From Promerops cafer (Eukaryota; Chordata; Aves; Passeriformes; Nectariniidae), in contig VZSE01006253.1 of assembly GCA_013398275.1 (NCBI GenBank), positions 799,440 through 863,439 of the forward strand: a stretch of DNA of 64,000 nucleotides, given 5' to 3'. Shown here in pieces: positions 35,236 through 49,063 of the stretch (position 1 is its first letter; each line of letters begins with the position of its first letter). A program made the position numbers and the translations under genes. Under the pieces are notes generated by a model. It had not been told where the DNA came from. It saw only the letters and a program-made list of their open reading frames with translations, and did no database searches.

Positions 35236-35805
35236 TTTCCAAAAGCATGGAGAACAATAAGGTGATTGGGACTAATCAGCACATATTTATGAAGGGGAAA
35301 TAATTTCTGAGCAACCTGACAGCCTTCTGTGAAGAAGAATTGGGTTATGACCAGTTGCACAAAGTTCACCTGTAGGTAAGTCACTGACTTTGCACCCTAA
35401 GGCTCTATACTGGTGCAACATTTTCATTAAAGACCTAGAAGATAATACAGAGTGCACTCTCAATTGGCTTCTAAGACTTGCAAAACTGGGAACAGTGAGT
35501 GATGCATCAGGTAGTTGTATTGCCTTTCGGATGGCCTGGACTGCGTGGAGAATTCAACTAAATAAAACATGAAATTTAACAATGGGAAGCTCCAAGTCTG
35601 GCACCTGAGGAGGAATAATCCTAGGCATCAACAGGTTGGCACCAGCCAACTGGAAAGTATCTTTATCAGGGAGGATCTGGGCATCCTGATGAACAAGTGA
35701 AAGTGAGTCAGCAATGTGCCCTTATGGCTGTGAAAATCCACAGTCTCCCGGGCAGCACCAGGCAGAGTGTCAGCAGAATGTCAGGCAAGGTAAAAAATCC
35801 TCCAG
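35236..35805 (+). mobile_element. CR1 LINE fragment, ORF2, part 2 of a split copy
   Basis: This resumes exactly where the fragment at 34705-34807 stopped in the CR1 order: AATAAGGTGATTGGGACTAATCAGCA, ATTTATGAAGGGGAA, CTGACAGCCTTCTGTGA, then after an internal deletion AAGACCTAGAAGATAATACAGAGTGCACTCTCA (quoted as landmarks) and CTGAGGAGGAATAATCCTAGGCA and GTCAGCAATGTGCCCTTATGGC. Stops and indels are frequent. It fades out around 35800 before the CR1 3' end. Confidence 0.85.
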
Positions 35806-38800
35806 ATTATCATTAGAGCCTTCTGGCTAACTTGGGATATGGTATGTCATTTATCTAGGTAACAAATGGCAAGAAAGCACCATAGAACACTTTCAGTCAC
35901 CGAGGTTATAGTCAGGATCTTTTTCACACCAGAAATCTTAAACTTTACCTTTAAAAGATCAGAAATATGACATGCAACATATAAAACAGTTTTAGTACTC
36001 AATAACAAAATGGATAATTACCAAATTATCTTCAGATCCAAAGTTACCACAGAAGTGATGCTGAGAGTAAACAGAAAATTTTGATTTAAAAAAATGCAAG
36101 GAAGAAGAGAGCTGATGTGTCCTCTTTTTGTCCTTTCCCATATTCAGTGTTGACACAGTCATCTCCCCGAGCATAGATGAAACTGTTCTTTCTCTGCCTC
36201 CTCTCTGCATTGCAATTAAACATGTGACAGATTAGCTTAATTTCACTTAATTTAGAAGATTACAATGTCAGCATCATATCTGACTTGGCTTTATAATCCA
36301 TCTTAAGTAATCACATGAGAAAAAGGAGGCATTTATAGGACATGAGTCATCTCACTTTAACGTAGATACCTAAGACGAATCAGAGGACTTTTGCTCTAAA
36401 AGTGCATCTTTCTCTCTATTAACCTCTCAGATATGGATTAAAACATTGTTGACATCAAAAAACAGGTGTGATGAATTTCAGATCTTAGGACTTTGGTAAC
36501 AGTTGTCCAACCAAAGCACCAAGTGGCATTTGAGATCCTGAAGGTTCCTCTGCAACTTTAATTTTCTCCTTTCAAACAGTGAAATTCTCTATGTCACATT
36601 TTATATTCCTTAGAGGATGCACTACTATGTTTTTGAATTGAAAAGCAGAATAGAATCCTACATTCATGCTATTAAATGGAACTCTAGGAGTTTAGCTGTC
36701 CACACAAGGGTATTTCTGCTCATGGACAGATTTCCTTTCAGTCAGAGTTTGAAAAAAATTTGTAGTATTTTTAAAGATCTCCAGAATTAGGCACACTGTA
36801 AATGTCTCCCTGTAATCCTGCTCTGAATCAGTTGTTGTTTCTATCAATAAAGATTATTCCATGGGTAGGGAAAGAGAATGGAAGCAACGTTTGCTTGCTT
36901 TTTTTTTTTCCTGTTGAACATTGCTTTGAGATTGAAAAAAGAAAGAAAAAAAAGGAAAGGGAGAACAATTTCCCTTTCAAAATCATAAATGTTGATATGT
37001 TGGATTTTTTTAGGACACCCGAGTAGGCTGCAATCTGATGTTTAAGGCAAGTTGTTTCAAAGAAAACACCTGTGCAAATTATAGACTGAATTGGTAAAGA
37101 CAGCTGTGATAGTGCTAATTTTCAGGGTGTAACTCTGCTGCCAAAACAGAGGTGTGGGTCCCCATAAAAAATTCAGGAAGCTCCATAAATAGCACTCCCA
37201 GTGTGAAGGTGCTGCTGACAGAAAAGGAGTTGGAATGACAGCCATGTAAAGCACACCGTGGATGCCCCAGAGGCTTCGTAGAAAACTGAAATGGCATGGT
37301 TGCTGCTGAGGTGACTGGAAAAAGAGATTGACTTCCAGCTGCATGGATGTGTTTAATAAACTGATTAAACTGTGACCATTTGGGGACCTGGGGGAGACTT
37401 CTAAAGAAGCTAAATGTTCTGAAAAATGAAGGATGCTTGCATCTCCGCCCAGAGCTCTGCTGTCACACAGTCCTACAGGTTTGCAGCTGTCTTTACAGGT
37501 GCTGAAAACAGTTCCCCAAGATAGATTTGTCTGCATCCTTGGAAATAAAATTTCAAGAACACTAGACACTGTTTTTTAAACATTTCAGCAGCTGAGAGTA
37601 TGAGTTTCTTCTGACTTTTAACATTTTTACTGTCATCTCCATTAAGGAGAGCAATCTACTCCTTTTGGGAACCACTCCTGAAGAAGAGGTCTGACTTGGC
37701 AATGGAATACCTTTGTACTCTGATGTTTAAACCTGGGATTTTCTTTGTGAGTCACAGCCCAGTGAGCAGCAGGATGCCTTTTGCATTTAATCTTGACAAA
37801 TCAACACCAACTGCAAAGTAGAGATTGCATAGTTTGAGTGAGGTTTTTTAGCTCAGGTCTATTTTAGACAGTAATTTAGACAAGCAACTGTCAGTCTGGA
37901 AACTGATTCATGTGTACCACTGCAGTGAGTCAAGATGGTTTGTAGAGTTCAACTATACTGATGTACAGCAGGGGTAAAATCTGTGCTAAGAACAGGATTG
38001 AGGTAAATTATGGAGGATAATGGCAGATTAGCTGAAAAAGCCTGGCTTAGCAGATATGTCAGTGATGAATCAAATTGAAATGCTTGTAAACTAATTTACA
38101 TAGCACAGCTGCTGAACAAAGCACCTGTTCAAAGTGGCTGTAAGACACTAATAAATGTAGTAAGTGCAGAACTTCTGTCTGGTGAATATTTTCTAATGAT
38201 CTGAACAAGTGCCCAGAGGATGTGAAGTAAATTGCAAGTTCTGTGCATATATATGAATGTTTACTTTGACTATAAAAGTATAAAAATAAGGAATATTTAT
38301 TTTATTGTTAACGAATATTTCCATTGGAAAAGATAAATAATAAGACACAGACCTACCATGAAACTTTACATAATATTGATAATTTAGTTTCTGTCAGGAT
38401 AAACAATATTAGGAGGCAGACACTAGATTCTTCCACAGGAATTTTAGAGGGGAAGTCTATGTTGTGAAATCTGACAATGTTCTCTAACACCATGTGCACG
38501 ACGGATGGACCTAAGTGCTAAAATGGTGATCCAAGAATATCCTGTTCTACTTCATTCCTCCTCTTTGGTGCCTTGGTTTCTATAAAGAGAAAATTCAAGG
38601 AGGAATGTCAGATCTGATAGGAAAAATATGTTGCAACAGAGCTAGAAACTGAGAACATATCCTGACATGAGTCTGGAGGTGGTCTGAATTGCTTCTCTGT
38701 CTCTCTTCACTACACAGTAGGCCTGGGATCCCAACTTAACTATCTGAAGGGGGATGCCCAGAGTTAGGCTGTGTGACTACCTCAACAAATACGCATTTTT

Positions 38801-40230
38801 GCAGAGAGTTGTACAGTTTCACATAAGGTGTTGGAGCTAAAGTGGTCAAAGGAAAGAAGAAAACATCTGAATATTCTACCTGTAGGAATGTACAAGATTT
38901 TTGGAGCTCAGGATGGATACATTATCCTATTAAGAAAAAGCCAAGGTGTAAACATGAAGCAAATAAATAGATAAATAAATAAGGCAAATTTTGCAGCTTC
39001 TGAAGAACCTCTGAGATTGTTCACAGTTTGCTGAAAAGTTTTAAATAGATACGAATGAGTTAGTCTAGTTTGGGATTGCTCTAGAAATCTCTGAGATAAA
39101 TTACTACTGAGAGGGAAATATCTTGAAAGGTGCATGAGATAATGATGAAGGAACCTGTGTAATGTGCTTTTCCCTTAATGCCGTTAGTTGGGCATCCCAC
39201 CCTTTCCTTTGTCTGCATGATTGTAGGCCGTTCAAGTCCACTCACCTCTGGAGACTGAAATACTTTAAGCTCTCATTGCCTTCAAACTCTTATTTATCTT
39301 GCCCTTCCTGTCTAGTTTTAATAAACCTATTTTGTGAGAATCATGGGACTGCTTTCTAACCTGTTGCCTGCACTTCTGTTCACTGAGGGAAGGGCTGTAA
39401 CCTTGCTACCCACAGCTGGGCTAACATATCCATGATCATTCATCTTCTCCCTGAATCAGCTCAAAGCTTCAAACATATCTTGGCTTTTAATTAAATTAAA
39501 ATGGAAGGAAAAAGTTCCCCTTTTATACGTGTGCTCTGAAGGGAACAAAATCTTGCAAGTGAAGCGCACACAATGATCCTGTCTATTTACACGTCTTAGA
39601 ATTAGATGAAAATAGGAAAAAAGGAAACTTTCTTCTGTTCAGAAAGACAGTTTGATATAAAACAAAAAGGGTGGCTTTCTAAAACATTTCAAAAGAGTTT
39701 TCTTTTTTCTGAAGATGTGTTTGTAATAGAAATTCCAAGGCTTCTTCCACGGCTTTGTACAAGCCAAGTAAGAAAAATGGAATTAGTTGTAGGATCTGAA
39801 TCAGAATCTTGGAACCAGGGAGTAATAAAAGTCGAACATTTTTTTCAGTTTTCTGTGTAAAATAAGAAAAAAATACATGAAGATCAACTCACCCAGTTTG
39901 AAGACAGAACTTTGCTGCAAAGTGGATCACATTCCTCCAAAAAGAAGTCTGGTTTTCTCTGTCTGACAGTCACCCACGGACATAAGAATCAGACTTCAAT
40001 GAGCCAACAAAAGTCTTTTCACTCTTTTTTCTGTCCTTCACACATTGAGTTCTCAGTGTCTGGTAGGGCACTCACAGGGGCCTGAAGTGACTTCTGAAGT
40101 AGGATTCATAATTGGGTGAATGTTTTCTTTCTATGCCATAGCCCAGCAGAGAAGATACAGGTTAGAAATGCACCTTGAGAAATAAATATCCCCTGACTAC
40201 TTTTCCTGTGGCTTATTATGGACAAAGCTG
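35806..40230. other. Unique AT-rich non-coding sequence
   Basis: No gene recognised. It contains a 170-codon open frame on the minus strand (37057-37569) without a recognisable domain, within chance expectation for 64 kb. A small AAAT/GAT run lies near 38963-38982. Around 39300-39460 there is an AATAAACC followed by a CTGTAACC..GGGCTAACA sequence that faintly recalls an LTR end, too weak to call. Confidence 0.5.
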
Positions 40231-40327
40231 CCTTCTAGTGGAAGATGTCCCTGGCCTGTGGCATGTGGGGTGGAACTAGATGATCTTTAAGGTCCCTTCC
40301 AACCCAAACCGTTCTTGGATTCAATGA
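40231..40327 (+). mobile_element. CR1 LINE 3' terminal scrap
   Basis: CTTCTAGTGGAAGATGTCCC, then GGAACTAGATGATCTTTAAGG and TCCCTTCCAACCCAAACC, then TTGGATTCAATGA: the last ~100 bp of CR1 in plus orientation, with a degenerate tail. No coding part remains. Confidence 0.93.
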
Positions 40328-40919
40328 ATATCACACCTGATTTGTTGTTTCCCCAGTGTTTTCTTATCAATGGTACAACACAGATAAGCTTCACATCATC
40401 CATGTTACTAGTATTTAAAACCAATCTGGAGTTTCACAGATGGCATATTTCAATTTAATTACATTTTCTGATAGTGAATACATCTGAAAAATGAAAAAAT
40501 GATGCCATATTCTTCTTCAAGGCAGAACACAGTTTGGTACTGACAGCCATAAAATCTTAATTCAGGAGCTGTAATTTATTAGCATCAGTATTACTGTTTA
40601 CTCATCATTGAACAGCCAAGACTGGGCTGGAAAGCTAGAAGGTGTCACCTAAAACAGGAAGAGATAACAAACTGACAGACAGTATGGTTTGAATAGATAA
40701 ACAGTCATCCCAGATGTTTCTTTCTTTTTCTCAGTGAAAAACAAGATCAACAATGAAAGTTACATGCGACTTAGATCACTGCAAGCAGGAGCAGAGAATT
40801 GCCCTGGCACCAAGTCTGCAGTCCTGACAATTCTCACAAGTGCCTACTGAAAGCTATTGCTATCTGACATATGTTGCTATAAGAGCTAATTAAATCTCAG
40901 TGCTGCGTTCTATTATTAA
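40328..40919. other. Unique non-coding sequence
   Basis: Nothing recognised. Confidence 0.5.
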
Positions 40920-41560
40920 AACAAGAGTCCTTATTGCCACTAAACAGAGCCACCTCCCTGCAGGAGCAGAGCTATCAGCTGCCTGGGTTTCCCTGATCTG
41001 TCTTCCTTTTCTGTCCTTGGAGCACCATCCGAGCAGATTTTTGAACAAGTGCAGCCCGTGCCTGGGTTTTGGGAATTTCCAGCAGGAGCTTTGCAAAGAG
41101 CTTGGCAGGCTGCAGCAGGGAATGGCAGGACAGCGGTGAGTGGAGGCAGGCAGCAGGAGAAGGAAGGAGGAGATGTTCACACAGGGCTGGATCTGAATTG
41201 CTGGCAGCTGCTGCGCTTGCCCTGGGTCCCCAGAGCCCCAGGTGTGAGCAAGGCTGGGGCTGGGGGGGAGCACAGCTGGGGGTGAGAGGGCAGTTCAGTA
41301 CAGGAAAGGAATTTAGGTCAACGTTGAGGGAGCAGAGGGCTCTGGGGGTATTAGAGTTAGATGGGTCAGAGAGCTGGTGATGGAGATCTTGGGAGAAATG
41401 AGCATAGGACTACTGGAGCTCTGTGTTGGATTTAGGAAGTGTGGGAAGCTCTAAGACAGAAAGCCTCGGACCTAGGCATTTGGAGACAATGGAGATTTGA
41501 TCTGGGGCTCTGGGACTGCTGTTCTGTAGGTGAAAAATTCTGTGATGTGGTGGGGCTTGC
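40920..41560. other. GC-richer block of unknown origin
   Basis: Composition rises abruptly between about 40.92 and 41.56 kb, with G-rich runs such as GGGGCTGGGGGGGAGC near 41253. Open frames on both strands (127 codons minus, 103 plus) overlap and show no known domain. One GGACAGCG/GTGAGTGG string near 41131 resembles a splice donor. It could be an unlisted exon or promoter, or an old mobile element. I cannot choose between these from the sequence. Confidence 0.35.
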
Positions 41561-43934
41561 TTGGACAGAGTGATTTTTTTCTAAATATTATTCATGAGTT
41601 TCTGTTCAGGAGAGAGCATTGGACAGCAATGCATTCCTTCTACCCCCTACTTCTTTTAGATCCTTTTATCTATTTTTCACTTATTTGGAGAAGAGGTGGC
41701 ATTAATCAGGATGCACTGTAAGATCTGAATATACTTCTATCCAGTGGAGGAGTACTCTATATGGGGCAAATGAAAAAGAAAAAGAACTATAGACAAAGAA
41801 ATGCCCCCCTCAGCCTCCTTTACCCAGTTAGTGTTTATATTACTGGCTTTTAACCATTTGCATAGTCCTATTGCAAAGACTGCAAGGCCAGTGTGAAGCA
41901 GATGACTTTTGCACAACTGTAAGAGTGCATGTAACCTATCTCTAAATGATAATGATGGATGCATAGACATTCCTTGCTCTGATACTTAATGCAAGGTTTA
42001 TCCCTACTGAATGCAGGAGTCTTGTGCACCTGTTTCTCTTGTAGATGCTTAAATTTAGATGTGATCAATACTCCCCATGTCTGCCTTTTTTGCACAAAAT
42101 TCTCAGCCAGAGGATATTCAGAACAACCAGATCTGGCTGAATGTGGTTCACATCTACAGCACATTTTGAACACAAGTCAGACTGAATCCATGTGCTTACT
42201 CAGACCTGGAGAACCTAATGCTCACAGCTTCTTGTTGGAAATATGAAACCAAAGTTCTCTGCTAGTGGAATAGGAAGAAAATTTCCTGTCCTTTACAGAC
42301 AACTGATAAAAATGTTGAAGTATACTAAATATTAACTCTTCTTCCCTCTGCCCATGAATCAACTGAACAATTCAGAATAAATATACTGTAAATATAAACA
42401 CTGTTAAGAAATGAAGAAGTTCAGTAAGAGAAATGCTGTAAAAGTTGCAGTATGATAATCTAGTCTGTCCATAACAAGCATCCATGAATAGATGCAGAAA
42501 CATGCAGCAATTCCTATCCTCTATGTACAAATTCTGCTCTCCATTTTTAATAAAATCCTAAAACCTTTTGTTATGAGCCCCAGGTAGTCAAAAACGATGA
42601 TGTAATCCTGGAGTGGTAGGAACCACCTTGAGGTCAAAGGCAGAAGACTGAAAAGCTCTGTGCATGAGCCAACTTGCTCTTATCCCAGGCAGCCATGCTG
42701 CAGAATTTTATTTACAAGCTAATTGCACCCTACCTCAAAAGCATGTTGATTTCTAGCTTCTAATACTCTGACAAGAAAGTTCCGGTGCTTCACTTTTTTT
42801 GAGCAGAATATATCTTCAAGTTCTCAACCTGAAAGTATTACTGACTAGTTTGTGCCCCATTCTCCTTGTACCAAACTCACCATGAATTTATTAAGTGAAT
42901 TTAACCTCCTTTTCCAGCAGCAGTATTCCTGGCCATTAAAAATCAACAGTTACCTTCCATCCTGCATACCCAAATTTTGAAAATGCTATAGAAATTGCAA
43001 TGCAAAAATTTTTTTTCAGGTGTGTTACAGAATTTATTCTTTCTTTCCAGTTTCCTTCTCATCTGAGTTAACAAGATATCTTCAGGGTATGTTTTCAAGC
43101 TTTTATTAGAAACTTAAAGAAAAGAGAAAGACAGTGGGATTACCTGCGTTCACATGTCTACTGTATGGCTATTTCTGGCATTGATCATTAAAGAAATATT
43201 ATGTTTGATTTTTTTCACAACCAATAATATCAGAATCCGTTGAGCCAAGTGACACAAAAGCATAAAGGACAAATCAAGTGGTCTGGAGGAATTCACTGTA
43301 GCAGCTTCAAAAAATGTGCTTCTTCAAAAATTGTTTGTTTTCAATGAGAACTTGAGTGTTCTCACGTAGCAGCAAAGCATTTTAATGGCAGACTAGACAT
43401 AGCCATGATGAAATGTCTAGTTCTGCTGAGATTTTTTTTATTTTTCTTTTGTAATTTAGGTTATCCTGAACCTGTGTCCAGTAGCTGTCTCAAATCTAAA
43501 TGCACCTGAAGGGTAAACTTAACTATTGTTTTTCAGGTCTGCATGTAGGTCCCAGTTTATAGTTTTCAGTATTTTGTAACCAGACCATTTTTGCCATGAC
43601 TTCAACAATAGTTTCTTTGAAATCTTGCCTTGAATCCACTAAAAGTTGCTCAAATCTGAATAACTTTGAATTCAATGTTTCTGGTTCATTACACTGACTC
43701 TTCCTATGGTAAAAAATTGTCAGAATAGGAACTATTATTAATCTGATTGGTGTTATTATTTAATTTCTGTGATGCAATCTGTAAGACTGTGGTACCTCCC
43801 TAATGTCAAAGAGATGGACAGAAAGACAAATGCTGGAGACAGGATTGTGATGATTTCCCTGTGTAAAATGAGTTTCTCATTTCCCAAAATCTCTTCAGCC
43901 ATAAAATAATTCCCTTAAGAAAATAACATGGAAA

Positions 43935-44042
43935 GAGTGAGAAAAAAAAGCCAGCATTCCTTCTGACCCACACTCTGAAAAAATACCCCACAAAACAAAA
44001 AAGGAAAAAAACCCTACAAAACAAGAAAAAAAAAAGAGTATG
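43935..44042. repeat. A-rich low-complexity tract
   Basis: Long A runs are separated by CC(C/T)ACAAAACAA-like pieces; no element signature. The minus-strand frame through it is rich in F and V and is an artefact. Confidence 0.8.
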
Positions 44043-47000
44043 AATGAGATACTTTTCATTTATCATTATGTTGTGATGAAAATATAACTATGCCTGCAGA
44101 CACATAGAGAGAAATCCTAATGTCTTGGCTGATACCCTTCATAGGCTTGAAGAATAATCTTAACAAAGTGTTTAAACTACAGCAAGGGTAACATAATCAC
44201 TGCATGTACAGAGCAACTCATGGGAAGAAGCACGGAAACAACAGCCTGCATGTAACAGCTTTGAGCAGCTACACACAAATCCAGTCCAGTGCCCTGGAGA
44301 AAACTCATGCTGGAGTGGAACCAAGCGTAAAAAAATCAAGGTTACAGCCATGCACCTTGGTTTGATATGTTGTGCTGTATGATAGAACATTTTTTTCTCC
44401 TCAGCATATTTAGAGTTTCTGCAGTATCCATTTTATTGTCTCCATGGTGTGAATTAATGACAGGCCAAGATTTGTGCCTGTACCATGTTTTTAGGCCCTC
44501 AGGACCAACCAAAAAATATGCAGTGAATACTATATCAGACACTTTGGAATAAATGAGCATTTATTATATGGCCATGTGGATATGTGCACATGGGTTACTG
44601 TTCAGTCTCCCTGTATTTGTGCTGCAGAGTCCTCCACAGAAGGAGGGATAAGGGCTGCTGGGAATTGTTGCTTGCCTCTCATTGTGGCACACAAGCATTC
44701 AGAAATATTTCTAGACAGAAGTTATCTCTCTCAAAATGCACATTGCACAAACTGATAGAAGTGAGGGTTTCAATCCTGCCGTATAATTTCTGTGTCTCTT
44801 TAGTGTGTTGAAGGTGTGCTGTGGCCAACAAGATTACAGAGAACAGCAACAGCACCTCTCAGTAAACACCCCTGCAGGGTAATAAAATGATGTATTAGAA
44901 CATATTTTATTTTTTACTTTATGCTGAGTCTATTTTGGCATAAGAATCTGCTCTAATAAAATTGTATAAGGAATATGGCTTTATGCTTCAGGGCATTAGA
45001 CTTCCATAGATTTTCTCTGGCTTGAGGGAGTTTTTCTATGTCAGGCATATGTCTCATCAACTGCCCTTTATTGAATTCCTCCTGCAGTTACTTTTAAGAG
45101 TTTCAAAAGCCTAAAAGAACCATCTATTTTGCCCAAACCAGTAATTTTGATCTTCAGTGCTTGGCAGTAATTTTTGCCATTTATCAACACACTGTGTCTG
45201 TAAGGTACAATGTTCCAATATTTATCTCTCACTTTGTATCTCTGGTGGTGATTTTATTTAGCATTTAGCATGTGCAACCAAGTAGGCAATCATTAACCCA
45301 CCTCTCTAAAATGAAAGTGCTAGAAAGGTTATTTTGGCAGGGACAGGTTAAAGTTAAAAAAAACCATCTGCACCCCTGGCATATGTAATTTAATGCTCAC
45401 TGCAGTATTTCATGAGATGGACTGTGTCTTTCAGTCAGTGGATGAGTTGTTGTTCTTTAAAGTTTGACAGCCCCTTCATTTAGGCAAAAGTCCCCATGTT
45501 TTACTCAGAAATTTAACTGGTTTTGTGCTGTCAAAGTGTATCTTTCCTTGTCGGTGTATTGCACTTTATGCTAACTAAAAAAATGAATAATAAAACTTGA
45601 CATTTTTCTCCAAAGCACAGCAGAATTAAAGGTCACACTTTCAAAAGGACCTGTAAAACTCCTCTAAAAAATTATGCAATAGTATTTAAGTGCATAAACA
45701 GTTTTATCGAAGAGTGCATAGAATGAAGAATGAAAGCAATTCTGGCACTGTGTTTCAAAATTTGGCAATGAAGCTGAATTAATGGAATTAGGATAATTTT
45801 TCAAAAATACGTGTTAGGTAGGAGTCTAGATATTATTCTTCAGGTTTTGGGTGAAAAATTACTGAAGTACTTACAAACATACAACCTTTATCCTGGGAAA
45901 TATGGAAAGTAGAATTTCTGTTGTTAAAAACAAATGCCATAGTTATTGCTTGGTATATTAAAATACTGTACTGGGACTTCCACAAGACAGGAAATTTGTT
46001 TTACTAGGCATTATTTGGTCACACTGTCAGTCCATCACAAAGAACTGTCCAGAATGAGAGATGAAATAAAATGTGAGAGGGGAAATGGAGGGTTAGAGAA
46101 TGAAATGAGGGCATGAAGTTCCACAGATGGTCAGGCACGGTAGTTTCCTTTGAACTGTCCAATAGATTTTTCTTACCATACAGATGATGGTCTCTCCTCA
46201 GATATCTTCAGATATTTGAGTAAACAAACCCTATTGATCAGCTTACTATTGAAAAAATAGACAGTGGAGAGCTGTAATTGTAACTAAACAGCCCAAAGCT
46301 ATTTGAGTAATCTCTAACACACTCTGAAACCTTTGTCAACCAGAACTTTCAAAAATTGCTACATTGGCAGGTGGGCTTATGGCCATTTATATCTTGTGCT
46401 TACAGACTGTTTTGGCTTGCAAAAGATAACTATTGTGAGAAACTTGCCAACAAAATAAACCTAACAAAGAGGTTTTAGATCCAAGTCCTAGGCTTTATTC
46501 TAAAGGGCCTGTCTACTGGGACAATAAAGAAGGGTATTACTTTGCACTGATTTTCCTCAAAGGATACAGGACCTTTGTTACATGAATTGCCTGGCAGGTA
46601 GGTAGGGTAGCAGTGGCTTTTTTTTCCCCTCCTATTGGGTTGTTGCTATTGTGAGGTTTTTCTATGATGCAATGTGAAAGATATTGGAAAGTGGAAAGAC
46701 TCTGGAAAGATTCTGGAAGAAGATACCTGAGGTCAACCTTGAATTTTATTGCAATTATTCTTTGGTATCACTTTGTAGCTGCTCTATTAATTTATATTTA
46801 TTCATGTACCTTGTTTTTGTTTGTTCTTTTCCTAGCCACTGTTGAGGAACCATGGGGATTGTAAAACTTTGGGAGAAAACATTGCTTTTCACTGGCAAAG
46901 AAATTCAGAAACAAAAGTGCAGAAGCTTCTATACCTAATGCCATGTGGAAGGAAATTATTCTTCCACAGCTGGTGGATTGTGTAGGAAGTATCTCTGAGA

Positions 47001-49010
47001 CTGGTGGAACTGTCACTACTCAAAGCTGTGGGCTGAAGAGGGAAGGGGACTGGGGAAAAAGGTACTCTGATTAAATACTTTTCATAATATTGAAAATTTC
47101 TCCAAGTTATATTTTTATTTGGTCACTGGCACCACTTTAAGATCTTTTTTTGCATGGCCATGACAGAGACCATGTCAACAGGTTTTTAAGATAGACTTAA
47201 ACTCTAATGCCCTTCTCTTTCCCACTCCATTTTCACATTTCAAAAAGTGAAGAGTTTTCAATATATTTTTCCTTTTGATTTTTCCTTCTACTTTGTTGGA
47301 TCACACAAAGATATTGAGTCATATCTAGTTCAGCTGCCCTCAGAGAAAAATAAAAATCCATTGTCCATTTTTACATACCACTAAACACCAAAATAGGTTA
47401 GAGGATGACTTGTTTTGCTGTTGCAGGGGTAGAGGTTGCCAGTCAGCCTAAAGATAGCACTGTGCCTTTTTCCACACAGGAGTGAGGAACCCTTTAGCCA
47501 GTCATTTTTCAAATTACGTGATGATGCAAGCATGGAAGAAGTCTATGTGCATCAGTCTGTCCAGCAGTGGCTGTAAGCAGTGAGAGGTGTCCTGCACTGA
47601 CAATTCAGAGGTGATCTGTGTTGCAATCAGTTGGAGAACAGGACTTCAGGCATTCCTTAGAGAAAGCATTTTGGAATGGGTAGCTTAGTGGTTCCATTGT
47701 GCCTCTTTTTGAACCATTATAACACTGAAAGCACCCTCATCAGTATGAGGGTTCAGGAGGTGCAGAAAATAGAATTGCAAGTAAGAAGAGGGGAAACTCC
47801 AAATTATGCATTTGTGTTATCCACCAGTGGAGTTACATGTCTGTGCACCCCTGAAGAGGGATAACTACTTTTCTGACTGAGGCAAGAGACCAGCCCAGTC
47901 TTATTCTGCTAGTATGAAAGCTGTAAAATGAAGGAGGGTGGAAAACTCAGTGAAATAGAAGCAGCCTCCTAGAAGCAAACATCTCATCCAGTTGTTCTGC
48001 AAGTCCAGCAGAGTGGTATCTGTTTTTATCACTTGGAGGCAGGGTAGAGAGGACCTGAGGTCACTCAAAGGACACTAACTTTTATTCACTGAACATGAAA
48101 ATGCAGCAACTGAAGCATAAATACATCCCATGAATCATAGTAGGAAATAAAAAATAGATTAGACAATGAGACCAGAAACAAAGTATTAACTGAAACCCCT
48201 GTGGGAGACTGAAGACTGCTTTTAAACAGGCATGGGGGGATGGTGATTAAGTAATGTTAAATATATTAGGGAATCCTGTGGTGTCCATCCATGTGTTTGC
48301 ACAACGAATGAGCATTGGGCTTGAGTAGATTTTTGAGGTCTTTGCTTCTGTATTAGCACTGACAGCCTGATTATCCTTTGATGAGAGACAACACATAACA
48401 TGAAGAAGTTGTCCCTGCTGGTTCATACTATGGACAGGTGGCAGGGACACCACTGGACTACTTCCACATTCTTAATTTCCTGGGAGAAGATTTCAGATTC
48501 TGTTCATTACCTAGCTTCAGGGTATGCTTTTTCAGGCCATACATACCCTTTAATGACAGCCTCAAAGTTATCCTTTATCTCCAGAGCTTCCCAAAAGTTT
48601 GTGTCCTCTGCAGGAAGCAGGGACTTGAGACCTTTATTTTGTAGCTTAACTCTGCATCAATATTTAAAGATGGAAATACCATCCTGTCACTGTGACCCCT
48701 GAACAGCTGAAGGCAAATGAATAAACACAGCTGTTGGTCCCAGATAGAATACAGAGCCACTCAGAATGATGGCAGGATCACTGTCAAAATGCTCTGTGCT
48801 GGAAATAAGCCCACATGCTCATTTTGGTTTCAAATAGGAGCACACTAGTACTCTTATCAGTTCATCCCTACTAATCCTTATGTCGATGACTGAAAGATGA
48901 AATGTTACAATGACCTCAATGCACAGAAAATCTTGCTGCAAAGAGAAACTGTTTAAGGAAGTTTATACCTTTACATGGTTATAGCTGCAGCTGTAATTTA
49001 GAGAAAACTA

Positions 49011-49063
49011 AGTAAATATAAGCAAAAAAATATAAATAATGTAAGCAAGTAAATATAAGCAAA
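49011..49063. repeat. Short direct repeat (16 bp, twice)
   Basis: AGTAAATATAAGCAAA at 49011-49026 and 49048-49063, within an AT-rich low-complexity stretch. Confidence 0.9.

Noticed and set aside
37057..37569. 170-codon minus-strand open frame
   Set aside because: No recognisable domain, no exon or promoter signals beyond chance, and a length within random expectation.
39160..39460. Possible LTR with AATAAA and a CTGTAACC..AACA end
   Set aside because: Only scattered short resemblances; no TG start, internal order or second copy in the window supports it.
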